Positions 27,452 to 37,146 of a DNA stretch of 64,000 nt are shown here, one piece after another. The position numbers and the translations under genes are program-made. The stretch's first letter is position 1. Each line of letters starts with the position of its first letter. A model generated the notes under the pieces. That model was not told where the DNA came from. It did not search any database and was given only the letters and a program-made list of their open reading frames with translations. Source of the DNA: Haladaptatus halobius (GTDB taxonomy: Archaea > Halobacteriota > Halobacteria > Halobacteriales > Haladaptataceae); contig NZ_CP085338.1 in the NCBI RefSeq assembly GCF_020618475.1, positions 186,001-250,000 of the forward strand, written 5' to 3'.

Positions 27452-27584
27452 ACCGACCACGACGGTCGACGTAACGCGTTCGTCACGTCATATTCAAAAA
27501 ATCTGCTTCGAACCCGCCGGTGGTTCGCTCCGGCGAGGCGATTCCTCCGTCGACGCGAGGTGAATGTCCGTGCTCAGTTCAACC

Positions 27585-27800
27585 TCAACATCCGAAGGTG
27601 GGACTGTTCATGAGGCCGGTTATCGCCTGAATCGCGCTATTCGGGACATACGGATTGTTACTGAGCTGGGTCAAGGCATTCTGTAGGCCGGGACAAGCCG
27701 CGTTCCCGGGCGCGTTGCCTTGTGCGCTAGCAGTTCCCACCGCCGATAGGGCGAGAACCACGCTAATCACCAGCATTATGGTTAGTATTCTCTTTTTCAT
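27585..27800 (-). CDS. small secreted two-cysteine protein
   Basis: A 71-residue precursor with a clear signal peptide (MKKRILTIMLVISVVLALSA, cleavage after ASA). The mature part is about 45 residues with one Cys near its start (AACPGLQNAL) and one as the last residue (PTFGC), which could form a single disulfide. Translation looks strong: GAGGTG lies eight bases before the ATG, and CTATATATG near 27835 is a good TATA box. The family was not recognised. A secreted peptide (halocin-like, signalling or structural) is possible; nothing next to it suggests an immunity or export gene. Confidence 0.7.
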   Translation of the reverse strand: MKKRILTIMLVISVVLALSAVGTASAQGNAPGNAACPGLQNALTQLSNNPYVPNSAIQAITGLMNSPTFGC

Positions 27801-27842
27801 GGCAACACCTCAGTCACGATTCTCAACTTGTTCATATATAGA

Positions 27843-29009
27843 ATCTTCGGCTATCGCACGACTATTGGTATAGAAAGCCTGGAAGTCGACGGCGGTTTGC
27901 TCTCCCCAGAGTTTGATATCCTATCGGGATGAGCGGCACAGTTCTGGAGATCCGGAGAAGAAACTCGACGAGTGCGAAGAGTGGACCAAACACCGCCATC
28001 ACCTTGAAAAACTTCGAGCAAATCGTTGCATTCCGTCTTTGTGATGCTCCTGCCGGTGATCCGTCCGACGACGAGCGTTGGAGTCGGAGAACAGCCGAAA
28101 CGGCAAGTCGAAAACTGAGGTCGGCTGTGGTCGTAATGGACGAACTGCGGCGGCGGTGACCGCCATCGTCCGCTCCTGTCTCGCTTACGGACAGCCTCGT
28201 TCAGATCGAAGCGACCGCAACCGGCGATGCGTCGACGCTCACGACGAGTTATCGCCGATGCGGCGGATTTCTGCATAACTTATCCGGATACCCTCCGGTA
28301 TTCGAACGCCGACTCGAGATTTTCCGTTTTGGAACACTTTCGACCCTCCTGTTACCTCTCATGTGGTCGCCTGTTTTTCCGACGAGTACTCATCCTAACT
28401 GGGGTTCTGGTATGTCGATAAGAGGTGTTACATTGCTACTGGTGTAATGGATATCTGGTAGAGTAATCCACTGTTTATGGAAATACTGGTCCTTGGGATT
28501 GGAGATAGGTTCAATTTCGGTGGAAGATTCGAATCTATTCCGATCATAGGGCTCAAAGTAACGTCCGTGCACCAATTCGAAGCCGGTAGGCCCCCCTCGC
28601 TATCAAACGACCGGATTCCAGTCGAATCGGAATGTTCTCGAAATGATCCGTTCATCCAGCCGTAATAAAAAGATGTCGAGCGTAACGGCGCTTCAAGGCC
28701 GATGACCGCCGGCTTTCAAAGCTGCTCTGCCGTCCAATCCCGGTCACTGTCCTCACCGTAATCTCGGCGGTTACACCACCCGGTTAGGAGCGAACTCCTC
28801 GTCTCGTTACATCGCCCCGGTAAGCCGTCGAGCGATATCGTGGATGCGGTAGTCGGAACTCGCCTCCACTCCTCGCCTGCCGTTTTGGCGATCTTCGGGC
28901 CGCCCGTGTTCGTTGACCGAGCAGTCAGTGACGCGGTGCTTGCACCGCCGCGAACGAAGAGCTGAATCGGAACGAGATTGTTCCGTATCGCGACCGCACA
29001 CTACGAGGA
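27843..29009. other. gap of about 1.2 kb with relics, left of the glycosylation island
   Basis: No complete gene is supported. On the minus strand near 28040-27880 one frame reads VMAVFGPLFALVEFLLRISR, which looks like a piece of a real membrane protein, but it is broken on both sides. A 23-base motif at 28428-28450 recurs at 54172-54194. From 28690 to 29009 I see nothing. Confidence 0.55.
28428..28450 (+). repeat. 23-base motif, left copy
   Basis: The motif is TTACATT, six variable bases, then GGTGTAATGG. It matches 54172-54194 in 19 of 23 positions and in the same orientation. TTACA and TGTAA also form a short inverted repeat. The two copies bracket the glycosylation island. Confidence 0.5.
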
Positions 29010-31958
29010 CTATCCGTCCGTCGGACGAGGGCATCGTCCCATCGCTCCCGGACGAACTGCTCCGTCGGAAACGCGGACTTCGTCGATAGCACCCTCGAAG
29101 GTTCTTCGGTTGCCGTCGGCGTACCCGCCCGCGATGCGGAGCTGACCACCCCACTCTGCCGTTCCCGCGCCCACTTTGTCCCTGCCGACGCGTCGCCCGT
29201 TGATGTATATCGTCCGGTGCGTTCCGTCGTAGACGGTCGTGACGCGCGTCCAGCGGTCGGAAGGGACGCTTCCGGCGACGAGGGGATCCGTTTCGACGCC
29301 GGGCACGCGGAAGCCGACTCGACCGTTCCCCGTCAACGTGAGCAGGCGACCCGCCTCGCTGCTGACGAGGTGCTGATGCCCATCACCTGTCCGTGATTCG
29401 TCCGGGTCGATCCACATATCGAGGGTGAATCGACGCGGCGCGTCCACCTTCGACTTCACGTACGATTTCTGGCCGCCGAAGGCCAAGGCCTGACCACAGA
29501 CGCCGTTCCGTATCGATGCGGCACCGTCGATGTTACCGCGATGGCCGCCGACTCGGTCGTAGACGTTGGCCCCGTCCACGCGATCGAAGGGCCAGTGAAC
29601 GAGGCCGTCCCGGTCGTGCCACATCACGCGTCGACCGGCGGTCGCGGCTCCCTTCGGAACCGTTTTCACCTTCCCGTTGACGGAGTAGTTGTCTGCGTAC
29701 GGAACCGTCAGGGTGTAGATGCCGTACGGGTTCGCTCGAACCATACGCTTGTAGACGAATTGCTCGCCCTCGAGGCGAACCGTCGTTGACATCGACACCG
29801 TTTCGCCCGGCCGTGCGGTGCCGACGACGGTCGCTCCGCGGACGATCTCGAACGCCTTCTGCGACCCATCGTCGCTCGCGTACACGGCTCGGTAGTGTCC
29901 TAATCCGCCCACTCCGTTTCCGCGACTTCCGAAACGCTCGTGCAACCGCGAATGCATCGACTCGTCGGGAAGCGAGGTAGAACGGTCGTGAGTCACCACG
30001 AACCCGGTTCGATTCGTTCGTTCGAACGTACGGATCCACCTGTCCGGATCCGTAGAGGTGACGAATTCGTAAAAGTACGACCTTGCGAATCCGTACGATC
30101 TAGACTCGCCGTTTACGAAGTAGTTGTAAGCGCGGTTTTGCCACCAAGCGCTGAAGACGTAGTTGTCGGGATACGCCAAGTCGTGCCGGTCGGCGTACGC
30201 GTCTACGCGAGTCGCCGTCTCGTGGGTGTTGCTTTGGACGCCGATTTGTGTCGTCTGCACGAACGAGAGGAAGAGCCCAGTTCCCCCGACGAGTAGAACC
30301 ACCGACAGGAGCACGAACACCGTCCGTTTGGTCGGAAGAGACGACCGAAGGGGTGCTCGTCCTCGGAAGTCGCGGTCGGTTCCGATCCGTCGACGGAACG
30401 GATTCTCGTTCGTCGATAGGTGAACGACGCCGGCTCCGGCGAACAGAGCGACGAAAAGCGAGAGTTCTCCGGCGAACCGAACCTGAACGAGTGCAAGGAG
30501 GAGAAAGTACCACGCGTAGACGGAGACCGCGAACAACGCCGGTCGACGTTCGCGGATCGCGACGTAGCTTCCCCACGCCATGTAGGGTAGCGCCACGAAC
30601 AGGAGCAACCCGAATACGTACAGCGGTCTGAGGACGAACGCGTATCCACCTCCAACCAGCGGCGCTGCCTCCATGACGCCGCCGCCGCGAGTTTGACGAA
30701 TATGGCCGAACAACGCGGTGATCGGGTCAGAAAACAGCACCGTGACGGTGATACTGGAGAGAACCGTGACGCCGACGACGCCCGCTAGCACTCGCCGGGG
30801 AACCACCTGTCTGGTGGAACTCTCAGCAACGGCGAACAGAACGAAGACGGCACCAAATAACAGCGTCGGAGCGAACGCGCGGAACGCGGGAAGCCAGCCG
30901 AAGACGACGTGCACGATGCACGCCCCTGCCGAGCCAAGGCCGAGACCCACGAACAGCCGCCCGTTCTCGATGAGCGGAGACCGCCCTGCTCTAGCGTCGA
31001 CGGCTGCCTTGAAGGGTGCGTAGAGTGCAATCGGTAGGAGAAGGAGCGGTCCGCCGCGCCAAAAGAGCGTCTGTGCGGCGATGCCGATCCCCAACGCGAC
31101 GGTCGCCGCCCTGTGACGCCACCTCGTCAGCCGAGGGACGTCCGTCTCCTCGTTCGTACTCTCGGTCGCGAGGAGGACGACCGAGAGTACGGTAAGCGCG
31201 AGCCACGCGTAGTCAAACGCGTGGTGGTCGGCGAACCCCAACGCGGTTCGGAACGCGTGAACCGGCGTAATCGCGAGCAGCGTCACCGCCGCGATACCCG
31301 CCCACCGGGCGTCGGTCACCTCAACCGTTAATGCGTACACGAGAATCGCGCTAACCAGAGCCGCGACTACCGGGAACCAGGCTAACACTTCTCCAACGGA
31401 CTGCGGGCTCCCGCCGACTGCGCTCACGGCCGCCCACATCGTGACGACGGTCAGTACGTCGTGGTTTTTGAGAGACGAAGGGAGATGAGCCAAAGCTCGG
31501 ACGTTGAACGTCGGGTGGCTGGCGGTCAACTGCTCGACCCAGTACCGATAGTAGTACGGATCGTTTCCGGCCAACACCACGTCACCATTCCTGAACACCA
31601 TGTGGTGAATGAACGCGACGCGGACGCCGATAACCAGCGCTAGCGCACCGGAGATTGCGAACAGAGCGAGGACGCGACCGCTTATCCGCATCCAGCGATT
31701 CGCGGACGTCTCGTTCGGTGCGTAGTTACTATCTAGTACCCTGCGGATCGCCGCACTGTCGGTCACCCGCGCACCGTCGCCGTTTCGAACGACGACTCCC
31801 TCCGAGACGAGCTCTTGGAAGAGCGCAGCGTCGACGGACACGTCCTCGGGCGACCACCGTTCCCGTCGTTCGTCGATCGCCAATATCTCTCGCAGCGCGG
31901 CCGTTCGCTCCGGGTCTTCACGGATTAGAGCCTCTACCGCCCTACTAGCGTCGTCCAT
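29010..31958 (-). CDS. AglB/STT3-like oligosaccharyltransferase with winged-helix N-terminus and LamG tail
   Basis: A 982-residue GT-C membrane enzyme expected to move a lipid-linked glycan to protein on the outer face. Residues 1-85 are a soluble, winged-helix-like module. About 12 membrane segments follow from 93. The metal motifs of the family are present: GNDPYYYRYW (131-140) and GFADHHAFDY (241-250). Where AglB normally has WWDYG this protein has W605-W606-Q-N-R, so the acceptor-binding motif is altered. Residues about 785-975 form a LamG/ConA-like lectin domain (VHWPFDRVDG, DMWIDPDES, YINGRRVGRD, GAIDEVRVSD). A TATA-like ATTTAAG lies about 30 bases upstream. It is probably a specialised paralogue of AglB for a particular surface protein. 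Confidence 0.85.
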   Translation of the reverse strand: MDDASRAVEALIREDPERTAALREILAIDERRERWSPEDVSVDAALFQELVSEGVVVRNGDGARVTDSAAIRRVLDSNYAPNETSANRWMRISGRVLALFAISGALALVIGVRVAFIHHMVFRNGDVVLAGNDPYYYRYWVEQLTASHPTFNVRALAHLPSSLKNHDVLTVVTMWAAVSAVGGSPQSVGEVLAWFPVVAALVSAILVYALTVEVTDARWAGIAAVTLLAITPVHAFRTALGFADHHAFDYAWLALTVLSVVLLATESTNEETDVPRLTRWRHRAATVALGIGIAAQTLFWRGGPLLLLPIALYAPFKAAVDARAGRSPLIENGRLFVGLGLGSAGACIVHVVFGWLPAFRAFAPTLLFGAVFVLFAVAESSTRQVVPRRVLAGVVGVTVLSSITVTVLFSDPITALFGHIRQTRGGGVMEAAPLVGGGYAFVLRPLYVFGLLLFVALPYMAWGSYVAIRERRPALFAVSVYAWYFLLLALVQVRFAGELSLFVALFAGAGVVHLSTNENPFRRRIGTDRDFRGRAPLRSSLPTKRTVFVLLSVVLLVGGTGLFLSFVQTTQIGVQSNTHETATRVDAYADRHDLAYPDNYVFSAWWQNRAYNYFVNGESRSYGFARSYFYEFVTSTDPDRWIRTFERTNRTGFVVTHDRSTSLPDESMHSRLHERFGSRGNGVGGLGHYRAVYASDDGSQKAFEIVRGATVVGTARPGETVSMSTTVRLEGEQFVYKRMVRANPYGIYTLTVPYADNYSVNGKVKTVPKGAATAGRRVMWHDRDGLVHWPFDRVDGANVYDRVGGHRGNIDGAASIRNGVCGQALAFGGQKSYVKSKVDAPRRFTLDMWIDPDESRTGDGHQHLVSSEAGRLLTLTGNGRVGFRVPGVETDPLVAGSVPSDRWTRVTTVYDGTHRTIYINGRRVGRDKVGAGTAEWGGQLRIAGGYADGNRRTFEGAIDEVRVSDGAVRPGAMGRCPRPTDG

Positions 31959-32184
31959 GCCCGTTTGCGTACTCCAGCCAATCCCTTAAATATCTGTCTC
32001 AGCGGCGGTACGACGGGTGGTCGTAACCGCCGGGGACGAACTGAGGGCTTGGAGGGATTCCACGTTCATCGCGACGGAGAACTCGATTCGGATCCAGAAG
32101 TCGTTCGCGTCCGTGCTCGTTTTGTAGCGGAACGGACACAATCTTAAAGTTGAACAGGATGGTCCACCAGCGTGGAGATGAAGA

Positions 32185-32334
32185 ATGTCAAACGAAATTG
32201 GTGAGAGTAGCCAAGAGTACGTCCAACACTTACAGGGAGTGCCCGACGGATGCGGCTGCACCGAAATTTGGGAACATTTGAGCGACAATAGAGAGTGCGA
32301 GAAGGAAAACGAGAAGTTGAAGGAGGAGTTATGA
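32185..32334 (+). CDS. small CxC protein, 49 residues
   Basis: An acidic 49-residue protein (MSNEIGESSQEYVQHLQG, then PDGCGCTEIWEHLS) ending in a Lys/Glu-rich helix. The CGC pair plus a third Cys could bind metal. A GGAG ribosome site lies seven bases before the ATG, and the stop overlaps the next ATG by four bases (ATGA), so it is coupled to the SQD1-like epimerase. I recall similar mini-proteins in haloarchaea, without known function. Confidence 0.65.
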   Translation: MSNEIGESSQEYVQHLQGVPDGCGCTEIWEHLSDNRECEKENEKLKEEL

Positions 32335-33533
32335 CTATCCTCGTCACGGGCGGCGATGGATATCTAGGGTGGCCCACTTCCCTTCGCATCGCCACGCGGA
32401 CGGACGAGCGCGTGATCATCGTCGACAACGGAAGCCGTCGGCGATGGGTCGAGGAGGTTGGAAGCATGAGCGCCGTTCCGATTGCGGATCCCATCGACCG
32501 AGTTGAAGCGGCGAAATCCGAGCTAGACGCATCGAATCTCTCGTTCGTCGACGGCGACCTCGTGAACCGCTCATTCGTCGACGAACTCCTCGCCGTTCAC
32601 GAACCCCGCGTCGTCATTCACACAGCGGCGCAACCATCGGCCCCATACTCGCAGATAAACGGCGAGCGCGCGAACTACACCCAGCACAACAACTTGCAGA
32701 CGACGCGCAATCTTCTATGGGGGCTAGAGGAGAACGGTCTCACCGGGACGCACTTCGTGGAGACCACGACGACGGGAGTGTACGGCGCGCCCGAATTTCC
32801 GATCCCCGAGGGTGGCGCGACGATGGAAAACGACGGCCACCAAGACGAAGTACCGTTTCCCGCGATGGCCGGTAGCTGGTATCACCTCACGAAAGCTCAC
32901 GATGCGGCTAACATGCGCCTCGCGCACGATCAGTTCAGACTTTCGGTTAGCGACGTCCGGACGGCTATCGTGTACGGCACCGAGACCGAGGAGACCAGGA
33001 ACGCGGACGAACTGAAGACGCGATTCGACTTCGATTACTACTTCGGGACGGTCGCCCACCGCTTTTGCGCCCAAGCGGCCGCGGGCTACCCAGTGACGGT
33101 GTACGGCAAAGGGAAACAGCGCAAGCCGTTCGTCAGCCTCGAAGACGCCGTCGAGGGGTTGGCGCGGCTCGCACTGACCGATTCCGACGAATCCTCGGAC
33201 GAGTACGTCGTGTACAATCAGGTGACGCGCGCCATCAGCATCGTCGAAATCGCCGAAACCATCGCGGACGTCGGCGAGGAGTTCGACCTCAACGTGTCGG
33301 TCGAGCACTTCGAAAATCCGCGCGACGAGGACGAGAAACATAAAATGGAGATCGAAAACAAACGCTACGCATCGCTCATCGGAGATCAGCGGCAGTCGTT
33401 CGAGGACGGTGTCAGGGACATTCTCACGACGCTCGCACGCCACGAGAAAACGATCACCGAACACGAAGACAGGTTCCTTCCGGACGTTCTCGAGCGCTCC
33501 GAGGGTCGCCCTGTGGCTCAGCACACCGACTGA
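32331..33533 (+). CDS. SQD1-like NAD-dependent epimerase (UDP-sulfoquinovose synthase type)
   Basis: A 400-residue extended SDR. The NAD motif GGDGYLGW (residues 7-14), the dinucleotide-side motif IIVDNGSRRR and the catalytic YHLTK match the SQD1/Agl3 group that adds sulfite to UDP-glucose, rather than ordinary UDP-Glc 4-epimerases. The usual substrate-loop motif HTAAQPSAPYS is also present. In Sulfolobales Agl3 supplies sulfoquinovose to the surface-protein N-glycan, so the same role here is inferred. The start is fixed by the ATGA overlap with the CxC mini-protein. The 400-residue length is normal for SQD1. Confidence 0.8.
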   Translation: MTILVTGGDGYLGWPTSLRIATRTDERVIIVDNGSRRRWVEEVGSMSAVPIADPIDRVEAAKSELDASNLSFVDGDLVNRSFVDELLAVHEPRVVIHTAAQPSAPYSQINGERANYTQHNNLQTTRNLLWGLEENGLTGTHFVETTTTGVYGAPEFPIPEGGATMENDGHQDEVPFPAMAGSWYHLTKAHDAANMRLAHDQFRLSVSDVRTAIVYGTETEETRNADELKTRFDFDYYFGTVAHRFCAQAAAGYPVTVYGKGKQRKPFVSLEDAVEGLARLALTDSDESSDEYVVYNQVTRAISIVEIAETIADVGEEFDLNVSVEHFENPRDEDEKHKMEIENKRYASLIGDQRQSFEDGVRDILTTLARHEKTITEHEDRFLPDVLERSEGRPVAQHTD

Positions 33534-33712
33534 GAGTTCGTCAACCGTTCCATGCCGAGAAGCATCTTTGGCTTCGTTCGCCTTTTCTGCTGTCGTAAAC
33601 CGCATCCACCGCGAACGACCGCCGATTCGATCCTCGAAGGAGTAAGCGAACAGATTACCGGTGTCGCGGACAGTAAGTATATAATCGCCTGCATTGATTC
33701 GGTAACTGGAAT

Positions 33713-34885
33713 ATGGCTAGACTCGCGCTTATCTGGGAAACTTACGTTCCGGCGAATCGAAACTCGACTCGTTTTCAGCGGGCGCACAGTTTAACCGAAA
33801 ACTACGACTGCGCTTTCTACACGCGGGCGGACGGCGGTATGCCCGAGGAGATATCGATACCGGAGTCAGCGATCCACGTCTGTCCAGGCAAATCGCTCGT
33901 CTCGCACCTCCTGTTTCCGTTTTGGGTCGTATACCGGATTCTCGTTAAAGACGACGCTAGCGTTGACGCCGTTCACACGAGCTACCACCTGTTTTGCATC
34001 CTCGCGGGGTTCATCTGTTCTCTCGGGGGGAAAATATGGATTCTCGATATCTGGGATCATCCTCGTTTGAAGATAGAGTTCTTACAGAAAAGCGAAGGGA
34101 TCGTTTGGAAAATGGCCCTGATGTTCTATCGGGCGGTGTACGTCGTCGCGCTTCTTGCGATGTCTCACGCTGATCTTATCGTTCTCTCCCTTCACTCGCA
34201 GTTCGCCGAAACCAACGGACTTCCCGGAAAAAAGGTCGTGAACGTGCCAAACGGAACCGACCTGGCGCTGTACGACGATGTGCAGACGGAGACTGACGAT
34301 GGATTCAACATCGTGTATGTCGGGTTCGTACAGCCGAGCAGAGGGATCGACACCGTAATCGAGGCGCTTTCCGATTTCGACTCCACGAACGATCAGTGGA
34401 CCGCCACCATAATCGGACCGGCGACCGACGGAGACGAACGGCAGCTACGACGGTTCGCTCGGCGGAAGAATATCGCCGAGAACGTCGATTTCGCCGGACG
34501 ACTCAGTCACGAGGAGACCGTAAGGAGGATAGCGAACTCGGACGCTTGTCTGTACCCGTTTCCCCGCCAGCGGGTGCTACGGTACATCTATCCGATCAAG
34601 CTATTCGAGTACATGGCGCTCGGCAAGCCCATCGTCGCGTCGAGGCTCGAGGGTGCGACCGAGCTGCTGGAACACGACGTGACGGGACTCCTGGTCGAAC
34701 CCGGCGACGCCGAGGCGTTTTCCGAGGCGCTATGTCGTCTTTCCGAGGATGAGGACTTACGGGCCGAGATTGGTGGGAACGCGGCACGGGCGGTCGAGCG
34801 GTACGACTGGAATGGTATCAATGACCGATTCATCGCCGCTATCGACCGATGTTTCGCGTCGCAGGATGATTTCGAAACCGAGTGA
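33713..34885 (+). CDS. GT4-family glycosyltransferase
   Basis: A 390-residue retaining GT-B enzyme. The C-terminal donor domain is clear: VYVGFVQPSRGID near residue 200, and the hallmark KLFEYMALGKPIVAS (about 297-311) with the E of EGATELLEHDVTG following. A hydrophobic patch near 130-155 (VWKMALMFYRAVYVVALLAM) may dip into the membrane, as in lipid-linked sugar transferases. A TATA-like AGTATATAAT at 33675-33684 supports the ATG at 33713. The donor and acceptor are unknown. It lies ahead of wecB, so a UDP-HexNAc-type donor is plausible. The region 33534-33712 is intergenic with this promoter. Confidence 0.87.
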   Translation: MARLALIWETYVPANRNSTRFQRAHSLTENYDCAFYTRADGGMPEEISIPESAIHVCPGKSLVSHLLFPFWVVYRILVKDDASVDAVHTSYHLFCILAGFICSLGGKIWILDIWDHPRLKIEFLQKSEGIVWKMALMFYRAVYVVALLAMSHADLIVLSLHSQFAETNGLPGKKVVNVPNGTDLALYDDVQTETDDGFNIVYVGFVQPSRGIDTVIEALSDFDSTNDQWTATIIGPATDGDERQLRRFARRKNIAENVDFAGRLSHEETVRRIANSDACLYPFPRQRVLRYIYPIKLFEYMALGKPIVASRLEGATELLEHDVTGLLVEPGDAEAFSEALCRLSEDEDLRAEIGGNAARAVERYDWNGINDRFIAAIDRCFASQDDFETE

Positions 34886-34980
34886 TTCCGTCGTGGCGCT
34901 CCCCCACCGCTGATCGGGTTTCGTCGACGCGGCAACCTCGGTGGGGGAAAAATTATGTCCCTTTCACACGAACACCGTTT

Positions 34981-36114
34981 ATGGATAATTCCAAGATAGT
35001 GACGGAACCCATTCCAGATAAAACGTGCGTGATCGTCGGAACCCGTCCGGGAATCATCAAGATGAGTCCGATAATCGCGGAGCTGAACGACAGAGACATC
35101 GAGTCGTTCACGATTCATACCGGGCAGCACTACTCTTACGAACTCGACGGCCGCATGTTCGAGGATCTGCAACTCGACGAACCGAAATACAGAATCGAGG
35201 GCGTCGAGGAGACGGAGTACCACGGCGAGCAGACTGCGGCGATGCTCGGAGGCATCGAAGCCGTGCTACTCGAGGAACGGCCGGAGACGGTTCTCGTCTG
35301 CGGCGACGCCAACTTCAACCTCGCCGGAGCGCTGGCGGCTCGGAAACTTCGACTCGAACTCGGACACGTCGAAGCTGGACTTCGAAGCGGTGACTGGCGA
35401 ATGCCGGAGGAGCACAACCGGGTGATGATAGACCACATCTCCGATTATCTGTTCGCTCCGACCGAACAGACGCGAGAGAATGCCGTCGAGGATAACGTCA
35501 AGGGTGAGATCGTCGTCACCGGGAACACGATCGTCGATGCGGTCGAACGGAACATGGAAATCGCCCGGGCGCAGAGCGATATTCTGGAGCGCCTCTCGTT
35601 GGAGGGAAGCGAGTACGCCGTTTTTACCGCACACCGGGAGGAGAACGTCGACGATCGGGCCGTTCTTTCCGACTTGATCGAAATTCTCGACCAGGTGACG
35701 TCCGAGGAGGGAATTCCGATCGTCTATCCGCTGCATCCCCGCACCGAAAAGCGCCTCGAACAGTTTGGATTGATGGAGAGCATTCGCGGGATTTCGGACT
35801 TGCACCTTATCGATCCGGTTGGCTACCTCGATTTCCTGCAGCTGCTGGTCAACGCGGACGTAACGCTCACGGACAGCGGTGGTATACAGGAGGAGTCGTG
35901 CATCATCGGCGTTCCTTGTGTTACGTTGCGGAAGAACACGGAACGGCCAGAGACGGTCGAAGTCGGCGCGAACACCATCGCCGGAACCGACCCCGATGCC
36001 GTGATACGCAGGCTCGAGGTAGCACGTGGGTGGATCGGAGATTGGGAGAACCCCTTCGGCGACGGAGACGCGGCGCTTCGAATCGCAGACACTGTACTCG
36101 ACGAAGGGAGATGA
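34981..36114 (+). CDS. wecB: UDP-GlcNAc 2-epimerase-like protein (copy 1, diverged)
   Basis: A 377-residue enzyme of the non-hydrolysing UDP-N-acetylglucosamine 2-epimerase family (UDP-GlcNAc to UDP-ManNAc). Family blocks are present: IHTGQHYS, HVEAGLRSGDWRMPEE, TAHREENVDD, YPLHPRT, LTDSGGIQEESC and RKNTERPE. Two differences from the second copy are notable: GTRPGIIKM in place of GTRPEIIKL, and CGDANFN in place of QGDTNSV. It may therefore use another UDP-sugar. The start ATG at 34981 has a TATA-like AAAAATTATG about 27 bases upstream; in-frame codons further up are basic and unlikely. Confidence 0.83.
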   Translation: MDNSKIVTEPIPDKTCVIVGTRPGIIKMSPIIAELNDRDIESFTIHTGQHYSYELDGRMFEDLQLDEPKYRIEGVEETEYHGEQTAAMLGGIEAVLLEERPETVLVCGDANFNLAGALAARKLRLELGHVEAGLRSGDWRMPEEHNRVMIDHISDYLFAPTEQTRENAVEDNVKGEIVVTGNTIVDAVERNMEIARAQSDILERLSLEGSEYAVFTAHREENVDDRAVLSDLIEILDQVTSEEGIPIVYPLHPRTEKRLEQFGLMESIRGISDLHLIDPVGYLDFLQLLVNADVTLTDSGGIQEESCIIGVPCVTLRKNTERPETVEVGANTIAGTDPDAVIRRLEVARGWIGDWENPFGDGDAALRIADTVLDEGR

Positions 36115-36240
36115 CTCACGTGACACGATCGGCAGACCGTCGGGTACCCGAGCAACCCATCGCTACTCCGACACGGTACTCACCGCGGCGTCGCGGACGA
36201 ATCACCAGCAGCTATTTAGCGGTGATAAGCGACATAGACC

Positions 36241-37146
36241 ATGATGTTCGGTAAAGTAGCGAAAGCGCTCGACGAGCCGGCGTTGATCAAGTACGCCCTC
36301 GGACGGAAAATCAACCGAGCGTACCACACGCGATTCGGAAAACGCGAACACAACCTCGACGGTATCGACGTGTTCGAAGAGGATTGGGACAATCTTGTCA
36401 TTCTCGATTCGTGCCGGTACGACCACTTCGTGGGGTACGACCTCCCAGGGACGCTCGACTGGCGGTACTCTAAGGGTTCTTCGACTAACGAGTTTCTCAC
36501 CGCGAACTTTCGGGAGACGAAACTCCACGATACCGTGTACGTCTCTGCGAACGCCTGGTTTCCGCGCCTCGCAGACGATATCGGCGCTGAAATTCACGAC
36601 TTTATCAATCTCCAGCAGAGCGAGTACCAGGACGAGCAACTCGGCGTCGAACTGCCCGAAACCGTGACGGATGCCGCGATACGAACCGAAAAGGAGTACC
36701 CCAATAAGCGTATGCTGATCCACTACATCCAACCTCACTACCCGTACATCGGGCCGGTCGGTCGGAAACATATCTCGCCGAAAACCAACATGCTCACGGC
36801 CATACTGGAGTCGGATGTGCCGCCGGCGGTCGTTCGAAAGGCGTATTGGGAGAATCTCGACGAGGTGATAGCCGAGATGGAAACGTTGTTCGACTCGCTT
36901 CGTGGTAAGACGGTCATCACCGCCGATCACGGCGAACTGTTAGCCGAGAGGTCGTTCCCGTTCCCGTACCGGGAGTACGGCCATCCCCTTGGCACGTATA
37001 CGAGAAAGTTGGTGAAGGTGCCGTGGCACGTTTACGATTCAGGAGGACGAAAAACCGTCGTCCCGGAGGAACCGAGATACGATCGAAGCGAGGTTGATGA
37101 GGATGTGATAGACGAGCGGCTCCGGAACTTGGGATATCGCGTTTAG
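36241..37146 (+). CDS. alkaline-phosphatase/sulfatase-superfamily protein
   Basis: A 301-residue soluble protein with the fold's metal motifs: NLVILDSCRYDHF near residue 50 (first metal Asp) and VITADHGELL near 222 (second Asp-His). The usual formylglycine motif C/S-x-P-x-R is absent; SSTNEF at the equivalent place suggests Ser or Thr as nucleophile. HYIQPHYPYIGP is another haloarchaeal subfamily feature. It may be a phosphotransferase or hydrolase that decorates or trims the glycan. A TATA-like CTATTTAG (about 36207) is 27 bases before the first ATG; a second ATG follows directly. It ends convergent with the GT-C-like gene, overlapping by four bases. Confidence 0.78.
   Translation: MMFGKVAKALDEPALIKYALGRKINRAYHTRFGKREHNLDGIDVFEEDWDNLVILDSCRYDHFVGYDLPGTLDWRYSKGSSTNEFLTANFRETKLHDTVYVSANAWFPRLADDIGAEIHDFINLQQSEYQDEQLGVELPETVTDAAIRTEKEYPNKRMLIHYIQPHYPYIGPVGRKHISPKTNMLTAILESDVPPAVVRKAYWENLDEVIAEMETLFDSLRGKTVITADHGELLAERSFPFPYREYGHPLGTYTRKLVKVPWHVYDSGGRKTVVPEEPRYDRSEVDEDVIDERLRNLGYRV

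Noticed and set aside
27851..28276. 141-codon minus-strand frame in the gap before the island
   Set aside because: Strongly basic and Ser/Pro-rich; a different frame in the same place looks more like a membrane-protein relic, so this one is probably chance.
32724..33605. 293-codon frame antisense to the SQD1-like epimerase
   Set aside because: Shadow of a well-supported gene; no motif, and the composition is not like haloarchaeal proteins.
35266..36126. 286-codon frame antisense to wecB copy 1
   Set aside because: Shadow frame with no domain; the sense strand carries all epimerase motifs.
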